A stretch of DNA of 22,204 nucleotides from a virus, in IMG/VR virus record IMGVR_UViG_3300025086_000284, positions 1 through 22,204 of that record; one strand, written 5' to 3'. Numbering within the stretch: the stretch's first letter is position 1; every line of letters begins with the position of its first letter. Made by a program: the position numbers and the translations under genes. This document shows, piece after piece, positions 5,696-12,718 of this stretch. The notes below the pieces were generated by a model. That model worked only from the letters and a program-made list of their open reading frames with translations, was not told the origin of the DNA and did no database searches.

Positions 5696-6409
5696 TTAAG
5701 GTATAGATTCGTACAAATCTACTGACCTTTGCTTGTCGCATAACCAGAACACCAACAAGTAACGATCTCCACCTTGTACTGGCAGACCTCTGTGTAGGTT
5801 AGTAAAGCTAGGAAAGATTAGAGCGTGACCACTGGGCAAAGGATTGAGCACACCATGATTATGAAATTCAGTGCCACCTCCTTCATAGGAGCCAGTGTTC
5901 AAAGGAACAACCACACTGATCTCAGCACTCTCGTCATGATGCCATGCACCTTGCTTCTTATCTTTCAGGTTGTAGTTGGCTATCTGTATCGTGGTGGGGT
6001 CTTTACAGTCACGTTGCCATATAGCATTGAAGATTGGGTTGAGCACAGTTTGTGTGACAAACCACATGTTCCTGTACAGCTCAGGCACTTGCTCTCGCAA
6101 CACAATCTCAGGTATCTGTCTGAGCTCGTCTTCTGCATCGTTACCTACAAACCCTATTTCTTTCTTCATCAGCTCGATCTCTTTGACCAACAACTTACAG
6201 AAGTGTCTTCTAAACAAAGGTACTCTGTAAACATCAGGGAATATCTTTTTAACCACCTTATGTACAGGAGTTTTGCCCATGTTGTCCACACCATCTCCAG
6301 CTCTGTACTTAGCTATCAAAGGCAAAGTGTCTTGCACAGCGTTGTAAGTGGTTTGGTTGACCATCCAATGAGATTGCATACTTAGTAGGTAATTCTTCAA
6401 CTTATACAT
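5696..6409 (-). CDS. 2OG-Fe(II) oxygenase (second), prolyl-4-hydroxylase-like
   Basis: A protein of about 237 residues. The C-terminal half carries the double-stranded beta-helix signature: WHHDES gives the HxD iron ligands (H157, D159), followed by a GGGTEFHNHG turn. LPSGHALIFPSFTNLHRGLPV then gives the distal His (H206), and GGDRYLLVFW gives the 2-oxoglutarate Arg (R216). This arrangement is closer to prolyl-4-hydroxylase-type enzymes than to the first oxygenase in this window, so the two are not a recent duplication. The N-terminal third is helical and not recognised. The start is uncertain: ATG 6409 is chosen; ATG 6427, 6379 and 6364 are alternatives and none has a clear ribosome site. 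It is divergent from the RHH-like gene across a 72-base A/T-rich spacer. Substrate unknown. Confidence 0.8.
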   Translation of the reverse strand: MYKLKNYLLSMQSHWMVNQTTYNAVQDTLPLIAKYRAGDGVDNMGKTPVHKVVKKIFPDVYRVPLFRRHFCKLLVKEIELMKKEIGFVGNDAEDELRQIPEIVLREQVPELYRNMWFVTQTVLNPIFNAIWQRDCKDPTTIQIANYNLKDKKQGAWHHDESAEISVVVPLNTGSYEGGGTEFHNHGVLNPLPSGHALIFPSFTNLHRGLPVQGGDRYLLVFWLCDKQRSVDLYESIP

Positions 6410-6445
6410 GGTTTTGTAGTTTAACATACAATATAAAATATATAT

Positions 6446-6474
6446 TTGTAATTTGTTGCAAATATTAGTAGAAT
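6446..6474 (+). promoter_or_regulatory. Candidate promoter giving a leaderless mRNA
   Basis: TTGTAA (6446-6451) and TAGAAT (6469-6474) are separated by 17 bases. The -10 ends seven bases before the ATG at 6482, so transcription would begin at or next to that ATG. No ribosome site lies upstream of the ATG, as expected for a leaderless message. A small dyad (ATTTG-TTG-CAAAT, 6451-6463) lies in the spacer between the boxes. Confidence 0.4.
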
Positions 6475-6481
6475 TACCCAC

Positions 6482-6655
6482 ATGGAAAATCAAGCATTAA
6501 TAGATGATAGTAAACAGAGAAAAAGTTTGGCTGTAGACGTTAAGACTTATGACTTACTTCAAGATATATGTAACCAAGAGCACAGGTCAAAGATAGACCA
6601 GCTCAAGGTCCTTATTGAGAAAGAGCATAAACGCTTGAACACAGCAGTAGTCTAA
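6482..6655 (+). CDS. Ribbon-helix-helix-like small regulator (57 aa)
   Basis: The product has the layout of a ribbon-helix-helix DNA-binding protein: a basic start, a short strand KSLAVDV at residues 14-20, a first helix TYDLLQDICNQEH (22-34), a turn RSKID, and a second helix LKVLIEKEHKRL (41-52). RHH proteins dimerise through the strand, which inserts in the DNA major groove, and usually repress their own and neighbouring promoters. It stands in a divergent spacer next to an oxygenase gene, a typical place for a regulator. There is no ribosome site; a candidate -10 lies seven bases upstream, suggesting a leaderless mRNA. Its TAA overlaps the next ATG (TAATG). The RHH call rests on pattern only. 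Confidence 0.6.
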   Translation: MENQALIDDSKQRKSLAVDVKTYDLLQDICNQEHRSKIDQLKVLIEKEHKRLNTAVV

Positions 6656-6891
6656 TGTTTTTCAAAAGCATTATGACTAAGAAACCAGTACCTCAAAGTT
6701 ATAAGCCTGTGGTAGAAGCACCAGAGGTTATAGAACTTTACAGTAGATTAACATTGCACCACCAGACAGCTCTTCTAAGGCTAATCTCTAGGAACCTAGA
6801 GATAGAGATAGATGGGCAAACTACCATGGGATATGACATGGATTTCGAGGTTGAAGGGGCAATGATTAAAGGTACTGAGTCTTTAGACTAA
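6655..6891 (+). CDS. Unknown small protein coupled to the RHH-like gene (78 aa)
   Basis: The product is not recognised. It contains a Pro-rich N-terminus (KKPVPQSYKPVVEAPEV), a probable helix (ELYSRLTLHHQTALLRLISRN in two parts, about residues 28-47) and an acidic C-terminal part (EIEIDG, then YDMDFEVEG). The start is in a TAATG overlap with the RHH-like gene and there is no ribosome site, so translation probably depends on re-initiation; an internal Met at residue 7 is an alternative. The two-gene arrangement recalls regulator-partner pairs, including toxin-antitoxin modules, but this protein has no toxin motif that I can see. Its 3' end overlaps the end of the convergent late operon by 9 bases. 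Confidence 0.55.
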   Translation: MFFKSIMTKKPVPQSYKPVVEAPEVIELYSRLTLHHQTALLRLISRNLEIEIDGQTTMGYDMDFEVEGAMIKGTESLD

Positions 6892-9279
6892 GCCAGCAAT
6901 ACCCATCTGTTTCCTCATAGCAATCTCTCTATCGTCTTCGTTAGGAAGGATAGTAGGAGACATCATTTGTTGTGGAGCTAGTGTGGGTTGTGGAGCTTCA
7001 AACATATTACCTTGTACTTGTGGCATCTGAAAGTTGTTGATAGAACCTTGTAGGTTTTCTATCATCGATTGTGGCATTTGTTGTATGCCAGTATTTTCAG
7101 CTGGTGCATCTTCTCTAGTCTCTGTTCTTACACCAGATGCAACAGCACCAGATATTAAAGGAGCTTGGAACCTATCTAATGTTTGCCTTACAGCGTTTAC
7201 TGCTGTTTTAGTACCAGCAGTTTCGTCAATAGATTTTATAATTGTAGGAGCTACAACTCTTCCAGCACCCATCATAGGAAAGTTCAACAAACCATTTCTA
7301 GCCAAACCAGACATTATCGTATAACCAGAACCTGATGGATTGAGTTTTATCTCTGCCCATAATGTAGGCATAACATCTTGTCTAAATTGTTTGATTCTTG
7401 CTATCTCATCAGGAGAAAACAGCTCTTTGATAACAGCACCTTGTTTGTTAAATACATCATTAAAGTTATTAACAATAGCTGTTCTGGTTACTTCACCACC
7501 TTTTCCAGAAAATGCTTTTGTAAGCACAGCATCCTTCATCAATGCTTGCACCTCAAGAAACTGTGCCTCTGGCAGTATGTTTCTAAGTTTAGATAAAGCT
7601 AAAGGAACTGCTTGATTAGGAGAAAATTTGTTATGTCCAAACAATAAATTAGTGACTTGAACAGGTGTATAGTCTTGGTCGGTTATTTGTGACAATATTC
7701 TGTTAGCAGCTTTCTCTTGAGCACTCTTACCTACACCTTTACCAATTAAACCCATGTAATCTTTGTACAAACCAGTAGCGTTTTGTAGCTGGTCCAAGAC
7801 AGCTTGGTCACCAGTAATAAAACCTCTTTCTATACCATTGTAAACAGCATCATCTGTGACTCTTTTCATTTGTTCAAGAGCCAACCTCTCTGCTGAACCA
7901 ATAGGAGCTTGCTTGATTGCTGTGCCTAATCTTTTTTGATAGCCATGTATGTTTTTAAGAGATACATCTGTAAACTTAGGGTTTTCAGACATTTTTATTA
8001 ATTTTCTTAAAAAATTAACCTCTTTCATCAAAGGTCCACTATCTAGCTGTCCAGCTGAAAATACTTTTCTATACTCTGCCAAAACTTCGTTTGCAACTTG
8101 ATTTACACCACTGGGGCTCATCATAGGTTGTACAGGTGCATCTTTTACAGCCTCGTATGCTTCTTGTGACTCTTTTTTCAATCTATCTGCTTCTCTACCA
8201 ACTACAGTTTGTATTTCTTCAGAAGCAGCTAATGGTATGTTTGAATAAACTCCACCACTGCCAACAGTACCAGCTCCAAACTCTTCTTGTAACTGTAGGG
8301 CATCTGATCTAATTTCATTCAGTTGTCTGTCATCAAAACCTCTAATAATATCGGTTCCTAGATCGTCAGAGGCAGACTGTCTCAACACATCTTCTTGACC
8401 TAATTGATCTGTCTGTCGAGGTGTAACACCTTCTGGTGGTAGTGCTGTTCTTTGTCCTTGTGTAAGTGGGTATTTAGATTCTGTAATAACTTCTGGTTCA
8501 AACCTAGGCAATCTGTTTACTGTTAAATCTTTCACAGCTTTCACCTTGGCACTTGCCCCTTCTGTAATCTTTTCTGCCCCTTCTCTAATGCTTTCAACCA
8601 CAGGTTTCGCTATAGGGCTAAGTATGTCAGCACCTTTTTTTACCAAAGGAGGTAACACTACATCGGCTCCAACACCTATAGCTGAAGTAACACCAATGTC
8701 TGTACCAATCTCACCAAGTGTGTCATCTCTAGCCTCAACAGTTTTAGGTGTAACTATATTTTCACCAATTTTGCTTGCAGTTTCAGTTCCTGTATAGGCT
8801 ATACTTCCTCTAGCTACTGTTCCCAACAAACTTTTAGCACCTGAAGCATATTTTGTGGCTGGCATGTATTTCAACATTTCGCCTAAGAATGTATTTACAT
8901 CAGTACCAGTAAAACCCGGCTTGTTAACATAGTAGGGTCTGTTGTTCCAAACCATCATAGGATTGCCAAACTTGTCTTGAAATTTTCCACCCCACCTCTT
9001 GTCATCTCTAAAAGCGTCTTCAAAAACTTCTAACTTTCCAAAATCATCAGCTGTCAAAGCTGCCATAGTATTGGGTAAAAGTGTTGCAAAGAAACCGGGA
9101 AAATCATTACCCATTTGTGTAATTTCTGGAACATTAGGAAACTCTACAGTAGAGCCTTCAACATTTTCATCACTTAGAATATCATCAACTAATGGGTCAG
9201 ACGTGTTCGATTCTGGTTGATCTTCTATTTCGTTTAAAACTTTTGTTGTTCCAGCTCCATCAGGTAAGGGTATGCTCAT
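6883..9279 (-). CDS. Large virion protein, candidate internal/ejection protein (798 aa)
   Basis: This is the last gene of the late operon. The N-terminal 60 residues are acidic and disordered-looking. A segment FGNPMMVWNNRPYYVNKPGF (residues 104-123) resembles a motif I recall in large marine-phage virion proteins. Two Gly/Ala-rich, partly hydrophobic stretches follow (about 145-170 and 190-225), which could be membrane-active. The middle has a PLTQGQ...EDVLRQ element, also recurrent in phage minor virion proteins, then a long helical region. The C-terminal 100 residues are Gln/Met/Pro-rich. I see no lysozyme or transglycosylase catalytic motif. A role as a DNA-ejection or internal core protein is inferred from size, composition and position at the end of the virion gene block. 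GAGG lies nine bases before the ATG. Confidence 0.55.
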   Translation of the reverse strand: MSIPLPDGAGTTKVLNEIEDQPESNTSDPLVDDILSDENVEGSTVEFPNVPEITQMGNDFPGFFATLLPNTMAALTADDFGKLEVFEDAFRDDKRWGGKFQDKFGNPMMVWNNRPYYVNKPGFTGTDVNTFLGEMLKYMPATKYASGAKSLLGTVARGSIAYTGTETASKIGENIVTPKTVEARDDTLGEIGTDIGVTSAIGVGADVVLPPLVKKGADILSPIAKPVVESIREGAEKITEGASAKVKAVKDLTVNRLPRFEPEVITESKYPLTQGQRTALPPEGVTPRQTDQLGQEDVLRQSASDDLGTDIIRGFDDRQLNEIRSDALQLQEEFGAGTVGSGGVYSNIPLAASEEIQTVVGREADRLKKESQEAYEAVKDAPVQPMMSPSGVNQVANEVLAEYRKVFSAGQLDSGPLMKEVNFLRKLIKMSENPKFTDVSLKNIHGYQKRLGTAIKQAPIGSAERLALEQMKRVTDDAVYNGIERGFITGDQAVLDQLQNATGLYKDYMGLIGKGVGKSAQEKAANRILSQITDQDYTPVQVTNLLFGHNKFSPNQAVPLALSKLRNILPEAQFLEVQALMKDAVLTKAFSGKGGEVTRTAIVNNFNDVFNKQGAVIKELFSPDEIARIKQFRQDVMPTLWAEIKLNPSGSGYTIMSGLARNGLLNFPMMGAGRVVAPTIIKSIDETAGTKTAVNAVRQTLDRFQAPLISGAVASGVRTETREDAPAENTGIQQMPQSMIENLQGSINNFQMPQVQGNMFEAPQPTLAPQQMMSPTILPNEDDREIAMRKQMGIAGLV

Positions 9280-9281
9280 AT

Positions 9282-10739
9282 CTATTTACCTCTGTTTTCC
9301 CATCCTACTATTATAAAAGGTCCAGCACTCTTGTTTGGATTCTTTCTGTCTGTAAAAATACCACGAGAATTATCAATTACAGCACCAGCTGGTAAAGAAT
9401 TAAACCACTGTAAAACTTTTTCCTCATCATTTGGGTCTATGTCTTCTGGTAATTTTTCAAAAATACCTGTATCTGTAGCTTTAAGCATTTCGTTTACAGT
9501 TTTAATGTCTGTAACTGTAGGGTCAGACAACAGCTCTTCTTCTTTTCTGTTCAACATAATTGCATTTTCTGTCATTTTTTTGAAAGCATACATGGATATG
9601 TAGTTTGCTTCTGGGGTTTTACCCAAAGAAAGAACAGCAGCTTGGTATGCCTTGAACTCCATATCAGAAGTAGAACCAGAACCAACAGGTCGCATTTTAG
9701 GTCCTAAAAAGAAAGATATAGCCTGTAAGTCTTCAGCACCCATAATTCCAGCAGATTCAGCAGAAGAACCAAAAGTTTGTTGTGCAATTTGTTTGATAGG
9801 TAAAAGAGCTTCTGTGACCAAACCTGTGTCTGTGCCTGACATAAGTAAAGACAAACCTCTGTCCACAGCTGGCAAAACATTAGTAACTTTGTCATTAAAG
9901 GCATCTTTAGTTTTCTGTATGGCTTTGATTCTTTCTTCTTGAATGATTGTGTACATAGGCATTTGTCCATCTGTACCACTCAGTAAAATATTATATACAG
10001 CTCCATCTTTAGTCAGAGGCGTGAGCTCAGTGTATCGACCACCTATGATAACTGGCGAGTTAATCTGTGCTGGGTCTTTTGCTGTAATTTTTTGTACTAT
10101 ATCTTCAAAAATTGGTAAATTTCTATTTAGACCTAAAGCTTCAATAGCCTTTTCAGCATCTTCTTTCCGCAAATATACAGCCTGTGCACCACCACCTGTA
10201 ACTTTTGTGCCTCCAGTGCTACCTCCCTCTATTCTTGTTTTGTATTTTAAAGCTTGAGATGTTGTTAAGGGTATAAAGTCACCAGCTGTATAGGTTTGTC
10301 CATCTATTGTCAGAGGTTCATTGCTAACATATAAGTATGATTTCATTTCGTTATCACTGTCAGTTTTAGCAAGTTCAGCCAAAGCTTTGTTTAAATAATC
10401 GTTAGCCCTTTCTTCGCTTTGCATGGCTAATCTAGCAGCTTGTAGACCTATCTCACGTCTAGCTTTTGCATACTCCTCTTTTTTTTGTTGCATGCTTTGT
10501 GAGGCTTGATTAAAGCCTAAAGCCAAACCACCAGCTAGAGAATTAGGTCTATCAGTTTGTTGTTGTGCTGTAAGACCTCGTGATATGTCTGTAGCTAAGT
10601 CAAAAAAATTGTATCTTTCAGGAGGTGGGCTAAATTGCTGTAAACGATCTGCATATTTTTTTTGTTCAGCCTCATAATCAAAATCTTTTGTTTGATCTAG
10701 AAGATAGTCTACATAAGAATTTCCAGTATCTACTGCCAT
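9282..10739 (-). CDS. Virion-associated protein, candidate internal protein (485 aa)
   Basis: The N-terminal 45 residues are charged. Then comes a Ser/Gly/Ala segment (NSLAGGLALGFNQ, residues 66-78) leading to a probable coiled coil at about 78-125 (QQKKEEYAKARREIGLQAAR and onward). This order, a small-residue helix then a Gln/Lys-rich coiled coil, recurs in phage internal virion proteins. The part from residue 135 on looks globular and beta-rich (SYLYVSNEPLTIDG), and I do not recognise it. The gene starts in a TAATG overlap with the upstream gene and is separated from the next by two bases, so all three large genes appear co-translated. A structural role is inferred from the neighbourhood. 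Confidence 0.5.
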   Translation of the reverse strand: MAVDTGNSYVDYLLDQTKDFDYEAEQKKYADRLQQFSPPPERYNFFDLATDISRGLTAQQQTDRPNSLAGGLALGFNQASQSMQQKKEEYAKARREIGLQAARLAMQSEERANDYLNKALAELAKTDSDNEMKSYLYVSNEPLTIDGQTYTAGDFIPLTTSQALKYKTRIEGGSTGGTKVTGGGAQAVYLRKEDAEKAIEALGLNRNLPIFEDIVQKITAKDPAQINSPVIIGGRYTELTPLTKDGAVYNILLSGTDGQMPMYTIIQEERIKAIQKTKDAFNDKVTNVLPAVDRGLSLLMSGTDTGLVTEALLPIKQIAQQTFGSSAESAGIMGAEDLQAISFFLGPKMRPVGSGSTSDMEFKAYQAAVLSLGKTPEANYISMYAFKKMTENAIMLNRKEEELLSDPTVTDIKTVNEMLKATDTGIFEKLPEDIDPNDEEKVLQWFNSLPAGAVIDNSRGIFTDRKNPNKSAGPFIIVGWENRGK

Positions 10740-12709
10740 TAGTTTGTGTACCTTGGTTGATTAGCCATGTTACCTAAAGCTCCCAACGCTCCAAGACCTA
10801 CATTGATACCAGCCATCATTGGGCTAGGTCTAGGCGTAAACTGTGTTGATGTTTGGAAAGAACCTTGTGGAGCCATACTAATGAATGGCGATAGAGCTTG
10901 ATATTGTGCCAATGGAGCTGCTTGTGCTGTCAGTTGATTAGCCCTCTGAGCGTCTATTACAGCTTGATCTTGTGCTTGTTGCATACCACCTGAACTTAAC
11001 AGTTGGTTCACATCAAATGCACCAGCCTGTTGTCTAGCAGAACCTAAGTTCTGTAGGTTACTACCTAAACCAAACTGAGCATTGGCTAGATTCTGTCCAT
11101 ATTGCGTTTCTAAAGCACCCATATTACTAAGAGCACCAGCACCAGTCTGAGCTGCTCCAAACCTTGTACCAGCTAAACCAGACAGTGTAGAACCTAAGTT
11201 TTGTTGTGCACCTAGTTGTGCTCCAGCTAATCCAGTCAACTGACTGCCTAAAGCTTGTTGTGCACCAAGTCTTTGTCCTGATAAACCAGCCAAACCAGAC
11301 GATGCAAGTCGTTCTGCTTGTCTTTGCCTTGCAAACTCACCTAAACCTGTCTGTTGAGCTTCTGAGAAGCCTCTTGACCTAATACCACCTAAAGCTTGTG
11401 CAAGACCTCTACCCAAGTCTCTTCTTCTTTCACCAGCTGATAGTCTGGCTCTGGAACCAAATGCAGATTGTCCACCAGTCATTATGTCTCTAGCTCTTTG
11501 TGCCATATCTTGTTTATCGCCAGCCTCTAATACATCATCAATAGTTTGTTGTACGACCCTTTCTTCAAAAGGGTTGTAGAATTGACTGGTTAATCCTTGG
11601 TCGTAAGCACCTGTAGTGCCTCTCAGTAAGTTCTCAGACTCTCCTAACCTCCTACCAAATCTGTCAGTAGCACCTATACCTCTTCTAGCTATGCCACCTA
11701 ATTGTGTACCAAAGTTACCAGCAGCTCCTCTTGCGATACCTTCTACACCACCTAATTCACTTCGTAAGCCACCTATACCACTCTGTAGCTCTTGTAGTCC
11801 TCTCTGTTGAAAGCCTCTGCCTCTTTCTATGCCTTCGCCTATGTCAGTAACACCTTGCCTGTAAGCCCTTTCTGCTCCTGTTAAGAATGGGTCTTGTATG
11901 CCAACATTTCTTCTGGCTAAATCCATGCCACCCAGTTGGTCTGCTGTGAAGTCAGCTCTTCTTTCTTCTACTACTCTTGGTGTGCCATCAGGGTTAAAGA
12001 AAGTTCTTTCAGCAGCTCGCATAGCACCGGGAATAAAGCCACCTTTACCATCTAAACCAAACAACAACTGTTGTGTCAGTGCATCCATACCTGTTTCTTG
12101 CCTTACTACGCTAGGTATATAGTTAGGGTCTGGCTCGTTAGAGCCTGTGTATGGAGCTAGTGGTTGTCCTGTTGGTGGGGTTACTGGCATTGTTGTGGCA
12201 AGATTAGGATTCGTGTTCATTTCATCCCTATCGTCTATGCCATTGCCATCGGCATCTTGGAAATCTGCTGTTCTAAATTGAGGTTCGGGTGTTGTTACAG
12301 GTAAAGATGGTGTTGCTACAGGTAAAGATGGTGTTGGAGTAGCAACCTCTGGAATAATATTAGGTAAAGGTGTTTGTGGTGTTATACCAGCTGCTAACAA
12401 GTTAGCATTGACCTCTTCCATGTTTATCTCTGGAATTTGTACTGTTTGACCATTTGGTAATGTAATCGTTTGCATAGGTAACACTGAACCAATACCACCT
12501 ATCTGTGTCGGCAACTCTGGTTCAAATGGTTCTATTACAGGTAAAGGACCAGTAGGCAAAGTGGGTAGATTGGATAAAGTAACTGTATTATCCAAATTAA
12601 ACAAATCAGGTATTTTCATCCCAGCTAAAGAACCACGATACCCCAAAGGATTTGCTAAATATTCTGCTTGAGCTTTTCTACCAGCTTCGGTTCTAGTGTT
12701 AAATTTCAT
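10739..12709 (-). CDS. Repeat-rich virion protein (656 aa), marine-phage internal-protein-like
   Basis: Domains in order: a Pro/Thr/Leu-rich N-terminal third (about residues 45-145) with a short tandem repeat TPSLPVATPSLPVTTP; a loop DADGNGIDDRDE (152-163) of the kind that binds calcium; a Gly/Arg/Gln-rich helical region (about 280-450) with NPFEERVVQQTIDDVL (379-394) and GGQSAFGSRARLSAGERR, which resembles a helical family I recall from marine phage virion genes (NPY...V..T, then GAFGGSR); and a Leu/Gly/Ala/Gln repeat (471-525). The C-terminus is Gln- and Met-rich. The repeating helical character suits an internal or tape-measure-like protein. The ribosome site is weak (AAGAAG). Confidence 0.55.
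   Translation of the reverse strand: MKFNTRTEAGRKAQAEYLANPLGYRGSLAGMKIPDLFNLDNTVTLSNLPTLPTGPLPVIEPFEPELPTQIGGIGSVLPMQTITLPNGQTVQIPEINMEEVNANLLAAGITPQTPLPNIIPEVATPTPSLPVATPSLPVTTPEPQFRTADFQDADGNGIDDRDEMNTNPNLATTMPVTPPTGQPLAPYTGSNEPDPNYIPSVVRQETGMDALTQQLLFGLDGKGGFIPGAMRAAERTFFNPDGTPRVVEERRADFTADQLGGMDLARRNVGIQDPFLTGAERAYRQGVTDIGEGIERGRGFQQRGLQELQSGIGGLRSELGGVEGIARGAAGNFGTQLGGIARRGIGATDRFGRRLGESENLLRGTTGAYDQGLTSQFYNPFEERVVQQTIDDVLEAGDKQDMAQRARDIMTGGQSAFGSRARLSAGERRRDLGRGLAQALGGIRSRGFSEAQQTGLGEFARQRQAERLASSGLAGLSGQRLGAQQALGSQLTGLAGAQLGAQQNLGSTLSGLAGTRFGAAQTGAGALSNMGALETQYGQNLANAQFGLGSNLQNLGSARQQAGAFDVNQLLSSGGMQQAQDQAVIDAQRANQLTAQAAPLAQYQALSPFISMAPQGSFQTSTQFTPRPSPMMAGINVGLGALGALGNMANQPRYTN
11135..11299 (-). 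repeat. Tandem ~20-residue Gly-Leu-Ala repeats inside the 656-aa protein
   Basis: About two and a half to three units of the form (S/L)xGLxGxx(L/F)GAxQ occur at residues 471-525: GLAGLSGQRLGAQQ, then GLAGAQLGAQQ, then GLAGTRFGAAQ. At the DNA level the units are similar but not identical. The pattern predicts a regular amphipathic helix or a stacked helical repeat. Confidence 0.6.
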
Positions 12710-12718
12710 ATTACTTCT

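Noticed and set aside
5690-5697. TTAATTAA-type palindromes here and near 2392
   Set aside because: Self-complementary A/T words are expected by chance in this composition and have no other support.
5825-6385. 186-codon open frame on the plus strand
   Set aside because: It lies wholly antisense to the second oxygenase, whose catalytic motifs are intact, and its translation shows no recognisable family.
6655-6891. Toxin partner of the RHH-like gene (toxin-antitoxin pair)
   Set aside because: The gene order fits, but the 78-residue product has no RelE, VapC, MazF or HicA-like residues that I can see.
6883-9279. Peptidoglycan hydrolase or transglycosylase in the largest late protein
   Set aside because: Searched by eye for lysozyme/SLT catalytic motifs and found none.
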